The notes beneath the pieces are model-generated. The model was given only the letters and a program-made list of their open reading frames with translations, made no database searches and was not told the origin of the DNA. Below, one piece after another: positions 60,205 through 64,000 of a stretch of DNA of 64,000 nt. The stretch's first letter is position 1; each line of letters opens with the position of its first letter. Origin of the DNA: Enterovirga aerilata (lineage in GTDB: Bacteria; Pseudomonadota; Alphaproteobacteria; Rhizobiales; Beijerinckiaceae); contig NZ_JABEPP010000005.1 in assembly GCF_013044135.1 (NCBI RefSeq), positions 361,001 through 425,000 of the forward strand. The letters are read 5' to 3'. The translations under genes and the position numbers were made by a program.

Positions 60205-60349
60205 GGTGCACCCCGTTCGGCCGCCGCGCGACCACATCAGCCCGGCAGCAAGTGACAGGCGATTCGCCGTTAGTCTTCAAGCGCAGCCGCGTCATGCCGC
60301 CCGCGCGCGAAAGTACGGTCCCGGACGGCAGAACGGATGAAGTGTCGGA

Positions 60350-61165
60350 ATGATCCGTATCGACGATGCCGAAGATGCTCGGATCGCGCATTACCGGGCG
60401 GTGCGCGACCGGGACCTCGCCGGGCGCGGCGGCCGCTTCGTGGCCGAGGGCGAGGTGGTGATAATGGCGCTGCTGAGCGGGCGCTCGCGGTTCCGTCCGG
60501 AATCGCTGCTGCTCTCCGAGACGCGCGCCGAGGCGCTCGCGCCGGTGCTGAGCCAGCTCCCGCGCGACCTTCCGGTCTTTGTGGCCGGCCAGCGCGTGAT
60601 GGACGCGATCGTCGGTTTTCACATTCACCGGGGTGCGCTCGCCATCGGGCGCCGGGGCGAGACGGCCGATCCCACTTCGCTCCTGTCCGGGCTCCCGCAG
60701 CCGGCCCTCGTGCTCGGGCTCGTCGGGCTGTCGAACCACGACAATGTCGGAGGCGCCTTCCGCAATGCGGCAGCCTTCGGGGCGGATGCGGTGCTGCTCG
60801 ACCGCTCGTCCTGCGACCCGCTCTACCGGAAGGCGGTCCGTGTCTCGGTCGGGGCGTCGCTCCTCGTCCCGTTCGCCTGGACGGAAACGGCCGACGACAT
60901 GGTCCGGGCGCTGGAAGATTCCGGCTTCGCGGTCGTCGCGCTGAGCCCGCAGGGGTCGGAACTCCTGGATCGGGAGACCTGGCCGGAGCGAACGGCTCTC
61001 CTGGTCGGAGCCGAAGGACCCGGGCTTCCGCCCGCGTTGATCGACAGGCTGCGCTCGGTCCGGATCAGCATGGCGCCGGGCTTCGATTCGCTCAACGTCG
61101 CCACTGCGGCCGGCATCGCCCTCCACGCCGTCTGGACATCGCGCCGACGCCATTGCGCCGATTGA
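60350..61165 (+). CDS. SpoU/TrmH-family RNA 2'-O-methyltransferase
   Basis: The 271-residue protein has the N-terminal substrate-binding region (residues 15-100: RFVAEGEVVIMALL) and the SPOUT knot with LGLVGLSNHDNVGGAFRNAA (motif 1), LLVGAEGPGLPPA (motif 2) and SLNVATAAGIALH (motif 3). It methylates ribose in tRNA or rRNA; the target is not determinable. It is divergent from the trehalose operon, whose first gene is 145 bases away. Confidence 0.9.
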   Translation: MIRIDDAEDARIAHYRAVRDRDLAGRGGRFVAEGEVVIMALLSGRSRFRPESLLLSETRAEALAPVLSQLPRDLPVFVAGQRVMDAIVGFHIHRGALAIGRRGETADPTSLLSGLPQPALVLGLVGLSNHDNVGGAFRNAAAFGADAVLLDRSSCDPLYRKAVRVSVGASLLVPFAWTETADDMVRALEDSGFAVVALSPQGSELLDRETWPERTALLVGAEGPGLPPALIDRLRSVRISMAPGFDSLNVATAAGIALHAVWTSRRRHCAD

Positions 61166-61225
61166 CGGCCGCGACGGGCGGACCCACCTTGAGGGCGGCG
61201 TTTCAGGAGGCGCCAGGGAGGCGAC

Positions 61226-61846
61226 ATGGCGGCGATCAGGGTGTCCGGAAAGAACCTCGATATCGGCGAGGCACTGCGCTCCCAGGTGGAATCGCGTCTC
61301 GGAGCCGCGATCGGGAAGTATTTCGATGGGGCGGGCTCCGGGCATGTGATCGTTTCCCGCGACGGGGCGGGCTTCCGGACCGACTGCATGGTGAAGCTCG
61401 GCTCGGGCGCGATGCTCGAATCGTCGGGCGTGGCGCCGGATGCCTACGCCAGTTTCGATCAGTCGGCTTTGCGGATCGAGAAGCGGCTCCGGCGCTACAA
61501 GCGCCGAATCAAGAGCCGAATCGGCGAGGGCATGGCCGAGCCTCCGCCGGCCGAGGCCGAAAGCGCCTACGCGATCATCGAGGCTCCCGTGGAGGAGCAG
61601 CTCGAAGGCGACGAGGGCGAGTTCCATCCGGTGGTGATCGCCGAGACCACGCGGCGTCTTGACCGCCTCTCGGTCGGAGATGCGGTGATCGAGCTCGATC
61701 TGACCGGAGCCCCCGTTCTCGTGTTCCGGCACGCTGGCAATGGCCGGGTGAACGTCGTATATCGCCGCAACGACGGCACGATCGGCTGGATCGACCCGCC
61801 GCTCGACGATGCAGACGACACTGGCCGAAAGCTTGCTTCGCGGTAG
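61226..61846 (+). CDS. hpf: Ribosome hibernation promoting factor, long form
   Basis: HPF dimerises idle ribosomes into 100S particles. The 206-residue protein has an N-terminal HPF/RaiA domain (1-100: ISGKNLDIGEALR-like start, then HVIVSRDG) and a C-terminal dimerisation domain (about 145-200: LDRLSVGDAVIELDLTGAPV and NVVYRRNDGTIGWIDP). GGGAGG precedes the ATG. It is followed after 40 bases by ptsN, the usual rpoN-hpf-ptsN arrangement, but rpoN is not upstream here. Confidence 0.95.
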   Translation: MAAIRVSGKNLDIGEALRSQVESRLGAAIGKYFDGAGSGHVIVSRDGAGFRTDCMVKLGSGAMLESSGVAPDAYASFDQSALRIEKRLRRYKRRIKSRIGEGMAEPPPAEAESAYAIIEAPVEEQLEGDEGEFHPVVIAETTRRLDRLSVGDAVIELDLTGAPVLVFRHAGNGRVNVVYRRNDGTIGWIDPPLDDADDTGRKLASR

Positions 61847-61886
61847 GCGGCCCGGCCTCGCCAGTCCCATTCGAGTCCTGAAACAA

Positions 61887-62351
61887 ATGCCTTTGCTCGA
61901 CTTTCTGAGCCCCGAGGCGGTCGCGCCTTCCCTGAAGGTCAACTCCAAGAAGCAAGCGCTCCAGGATCTCGCGACGCAGGCGTCCCGGCTGCTCGGCCGG
62001 GACGAGCGCGAGATCTTCGACACGCTTCTGCAGCGCGAGCGGCTCGGCTCGACGGGCATCGGCGAGGGTATCGCGATCCCTCACGGCAAGCTGCCCAGGC
62101 TCGGCAGCCTGTTCGGGCTCTTCGCCCGCCTCGAGAAGCCGATCGATTTCGAAGCGCTCGACGGCGAGCCGGTCGACATGCTCTTCCTGCTGCTGGCTCC
62201 CGAAGGCGCCGGCGCCGACCATCTCAAGGCGCTGGCCCGTGTCGCCCGCGTGCTGCGCGAGCCCGGGATCCATGACCGGATCCGGGCCGCGCGCGACGCC
62301 AGCGCGCTCTACGCCGTGCTGACCCAGGAACCGACGCCGCACGCTGCCTAG
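61887..62351 (+). CDS. ptsN: PTS IIA-like nitrogen-regulatory protein PtsN
   Basis: PtsN receives phosphate through the PTS-Ntr chain and affects nitrogen, carbon and potassium responses. The 154-residue protein is standard size with ERLGSTGIGEGIAIPHGK carrying the active His66, then DGEPVDMLFLLLAPEG. The start ATG 61887 is chosen for length; upstream in-frame starts overlap hpf. It is a paralogue of the EIIA at 16860. Confidence 0.95.
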   Translation: MPLLDFLSPEAVAPSLKVNSKKQALQDLATQASRLLGRDEREIFDTLLQRERLGSTGIGEGIAIPHGKLPRLGSLFGLFARLEKPIDFEALDGEPVDMLFLLLAPEGAGADHLKALARVARVLREPGIHDRIRAARDASALYAVLTQEPTPHAA

Positions 62352-62361
62352 GAAGTTCGGC

Positions 62362-63603
62362 TTAGGCCGTCGGCTGCGGCAGGGGCGCCATGCTCCGGGT
62401 CCCGACGGGCGGGCGGACATTCATCAGCATCTGGGCGAAGCCGGCGATGAGTCCGATCAGCACGGCCGCCTTCCAGGCCGCATCGTAGCTGCCGAGCGTA
62501 TCGTAGATGAGGCCGCCGCCCCAGGCGCCCAGGAAGGAGCCGACCTGGTGGCTGAAGAAGGCGATGCCGACGAGCGTCGTCATGAACCGGATGCCGAAGA
62601 GCTCGACGACGAGCCCGTTCACGAGGGGCACCACTCCCAGCCAGAGCGCGCCCATCGCCGCCCCGAACACGATCGTCGTCGCCGGGGTCGGCGGAACCAG
62701 GAAATAGGCCGCGACGACGAGCGAGCGCAGCACATAGACGCCCCCCAGGAGGTACTGCTTCGGATAGCGCCCGCCCAGCCAACCGAAGAGATAGGAGCCG
62801 AGCACGTTGAAGAACCCGATCGCCGCAAGCGCGGCCGCTCCCACCGAGGGGTCCATGCCGCAATCGGCCAGATAGGTCGGCAGGTGCGTGGTGATGAAGA
62901 CGAGCTGAAGCCCGCAGACGAAGAACGCGAGGGCCATCACCACGTAGCCCGAATGCCCGAAGGCCGAGCGGAGCACCTCGGCGAGGGACTGATCGAGGTG
63001 ATGGCTCGGCGCGGCCTCCATCCGGTCGACCTGTCCGGCCCCGAGCGCGGCCGGGATCATGACGCAGACCAGGCCCAGGAACCCGATCAGCGCGACCTGC
63101 CAGCCCGCGGTCGAGATCAGCGTCTGGGCCATGGGGGAGGCGAGCACCAGCCCGAGGGAACCGAGGGCGGAGACCATGCCCATGGTGACGCTGCGCCGGG
63201 CCGGCGTGACCGCACGCGAGGCGACGCTCATGGCGACGCTGGAGGCCGTGCAGGAGAGTGCGAGGCCGATGCAGATTCCCGAACCCAGGACGAGGTGCAG
63301 CGCGGAGCTGGCGGTGATCATCAGGCCGAGCCCGGCGGCATAGATCACGACCCCGGCGAGGGTCACCCATCGGAACCCGTACCGGTCGGCCATCACCCCG
63401 ACGAAGGGCTGGGTGATGCCCCAGACGATGTTCTGGATCGCCATCGCGAGCGAGAAATCGGCCGTGGTCACGCCGATGTCGCGCACCATGTGCGGCTGGA
63501 ACAGGCCGAAGCTCTGCCGCATGCCCATGGCGAGGCTCAGCATGATCGCGGCCCCGCCCAGGATGGACCAGCGCTGGACGGAATTGAGGCTCGCCGGGGT
63601 CAT
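62362..63603 (-). CDS. MFS transporter
   Basis: The 413-residue protein has 12 predicted helices. MRQSFGLFQPHMVRDIG in helix 1 and GVMADRYGFRWV after helix 2 match the oxalate/formate or monocarboxylate-type MFS group. SLAMGMRQSFG is typical of this small-acid branch. Substrate unassigned. It is convergent with ptsN, 10 bases between the two stops. Confidence 0.85.
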   Translation of the reverse strand: MTPASLNSVQRWSILGGAAIMLSLAMGMRQSFGLFQPHMVRDIGVTTADFSLAMAIQNIVWGITQPFVGVMADRYGFRWVTLAGVVIYAAGLGLMITASSALHLVLGSGICIGLALSCTASSVAMSVASRAVTPARRSVTMGMVSALGSLGLVLASPMAQTLISTAGWQVALIGFLGLVCVMIPAALGAGQVDRMEAAPSHHLDQSLAEVLRSAFGHSGYVVMALAFFVCGLQLVFITTHLPTYLADCGMDPSVGAAALAAIGFFNVLGSYLFGWLGGRYPKQYLLGGVYVLRSLVVAAYFLVPPTPATTIVFGAAMGALWLGVVPLVNGLVVELFGIRFMTTLVGIAFFSHQVGSFLGAWGGGLIYDTLGSYDAAWKAAVLIGLIAGFAQMLMNVRPPVGTRSMAPLPQPTA

Positions 63604-63766
63604 GCTTCCTCCGATTTGCTCTCCTTATGCCACAAAATGCCTCGCACCGGCTTGCGCGCGCAGGGCTGCCGCACCTTGCGCGGCGCGCAGAGCTGGGCCG
63701 GATTTACGCGGGCCGTGGCGGCGGGCTAAGTGACCGGTAGAGAGAGGAACGGAGGGAGCGCACGAG

Positions 63767-64000
63767 ATGGACCGGCGAGCTTTGTTGAAGGGCGGCAGCG
63801 TCGCCGCGGGAGCGGCGGCGCTCGCGACTCCGGCGATCGCGCAGAGCCAGCCGGAGGTGCGCTGGCGCATGGCGTCGAGCTATCCCAAGAGCCTCGACAC
63901 GCTCTTCGGAGCGGGCGCCCAGATCGCCAAGCGCGTCGCGGCGGCGACGGACAACAAGTTCCAGATCCAGGTCTTCGCCGCCGGCGAGATCGTCGGCGGC
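63767..64000 (+). CDS. TRAP-type substrate-binding protein, start only
   Basis: The first 78 residues are visible, cut by the right edge. The Tat signal (DRRALLKGGSVAAGAAALAT, with the twin Arg) is followed by WRMASSYPKSLDTLFGAGAQIAKRVA and FQIQVFAAGEIVGG. These match DctP/TRAP substrate-binding proteins (SMP-30-type alpha-keto acid binding group). GGAGGGAG lies eight bases before the ATG. The dctQ and dctM genes would be expected downstream. Confidence 0.85.
   Translation, partial: MDRRALLKGGSVAAGAAALATPAIAQSQPEVRWRMASSYPKSLDTLFGAGAQIAKRVAAATDNKFQIQVFAAGEIVGG

Noticed and set aside
62548-63729. Glu/His/Arg-rich frame opposite the second MFS gene
   Set aside because: Charge-rich antisense of membrane helices, a well-known artefact in GC-rich genomes.

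Overview
The window is high-GC chromosomal DNA from an alphaproteobacterium, most likely of the order Hyphomicrobiales and plausibly near Methylobacteriaceae, Microvirga or Salinarimonas. I base this on the mdh-sucC-sucD-sucA order, long-form HPF followed by PtsN, an extensin-like protein, a CtrA box, an MmgR/suhB-type small RNA, and two intergenic palindromic repeats of types I recall from rhizobia. The genus is inference. I saw no rRNA, tRNA, CRISPR array, phage or insertion sequence.

Layout. (1) 1-12.8 kb, mostly minus strand: TCA cycle genes mdh, sucC, sucD, sucA (cut by the left edge) and sdhC, sdhD, sdhA, sdhB. A VapD-family gene sits between sdhA and sdhB and shares a base with sdhB. 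zapE, two small exported proteins and an AprI/Inh-type lipoprotein lie between the two blocks. (2) 12.9-16.8 kb: a DASS-type transporter divergent from a LysR regulator, then a TadG-like protein with a run of 11 Asp. (3) 16.9-23.6 kb, plus strand: a second PtsN-like EIIA protein and a six-gene Mrp cation/proton antiporter operon (mrpA/B fusion, C, D, E, F, G). (4) 23.8-29.8 kb: mtnA overlapping a class III cyclase, convergent with a tandem MaoC protein, then ychF, pth and rplY. (5) 30-36.4 kb: an outer-membrane beta-barrel with a CtrA box, small membrane proteins, glmM, bdhA-patatin, an extensin-like protein and a likely MmgR sRNA. (6) 36.4-38.7 kb: an MFS transporter directly abutting a VapBC-like module whose antitoxin has an unusual N-terminus. 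(7) 38.8-60.2 kb, minus strand: a tightly packed alpha-glucan/trehalose operon of ten genes: DUF2934 protein, otsB, otsA, glgX, treZ, a malQ-treY fusion, a long glgE with an extra GH13 half, a treS-maltokinase fusion, glgB and an SDR. (8) 60.3-64 kb: a SpoU-type methyltransferase, hpf, ptsN, a second MFS transporter and the start of a TRAP-type binding protein.

How it works together. The largest system is the trehalose/glucan cycle. OtsA/OtsB make trehalose. TreS-maltokinase turns trehalose into maltose and maltose-1-phosphate. GlgE polymerises this to alpha-1,4-glucan and GlgB branches it. GlgX, MalQ, TreY and TreZ return glucan to trehalose. An EcfG-like promoter before otsA suggests general-stress control. 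The Mrp antiporter, the cyclase and the PHB-related bdhA/MmgR pair fit an organism that copes with salt, pH and desiccation stress and stores carbon.
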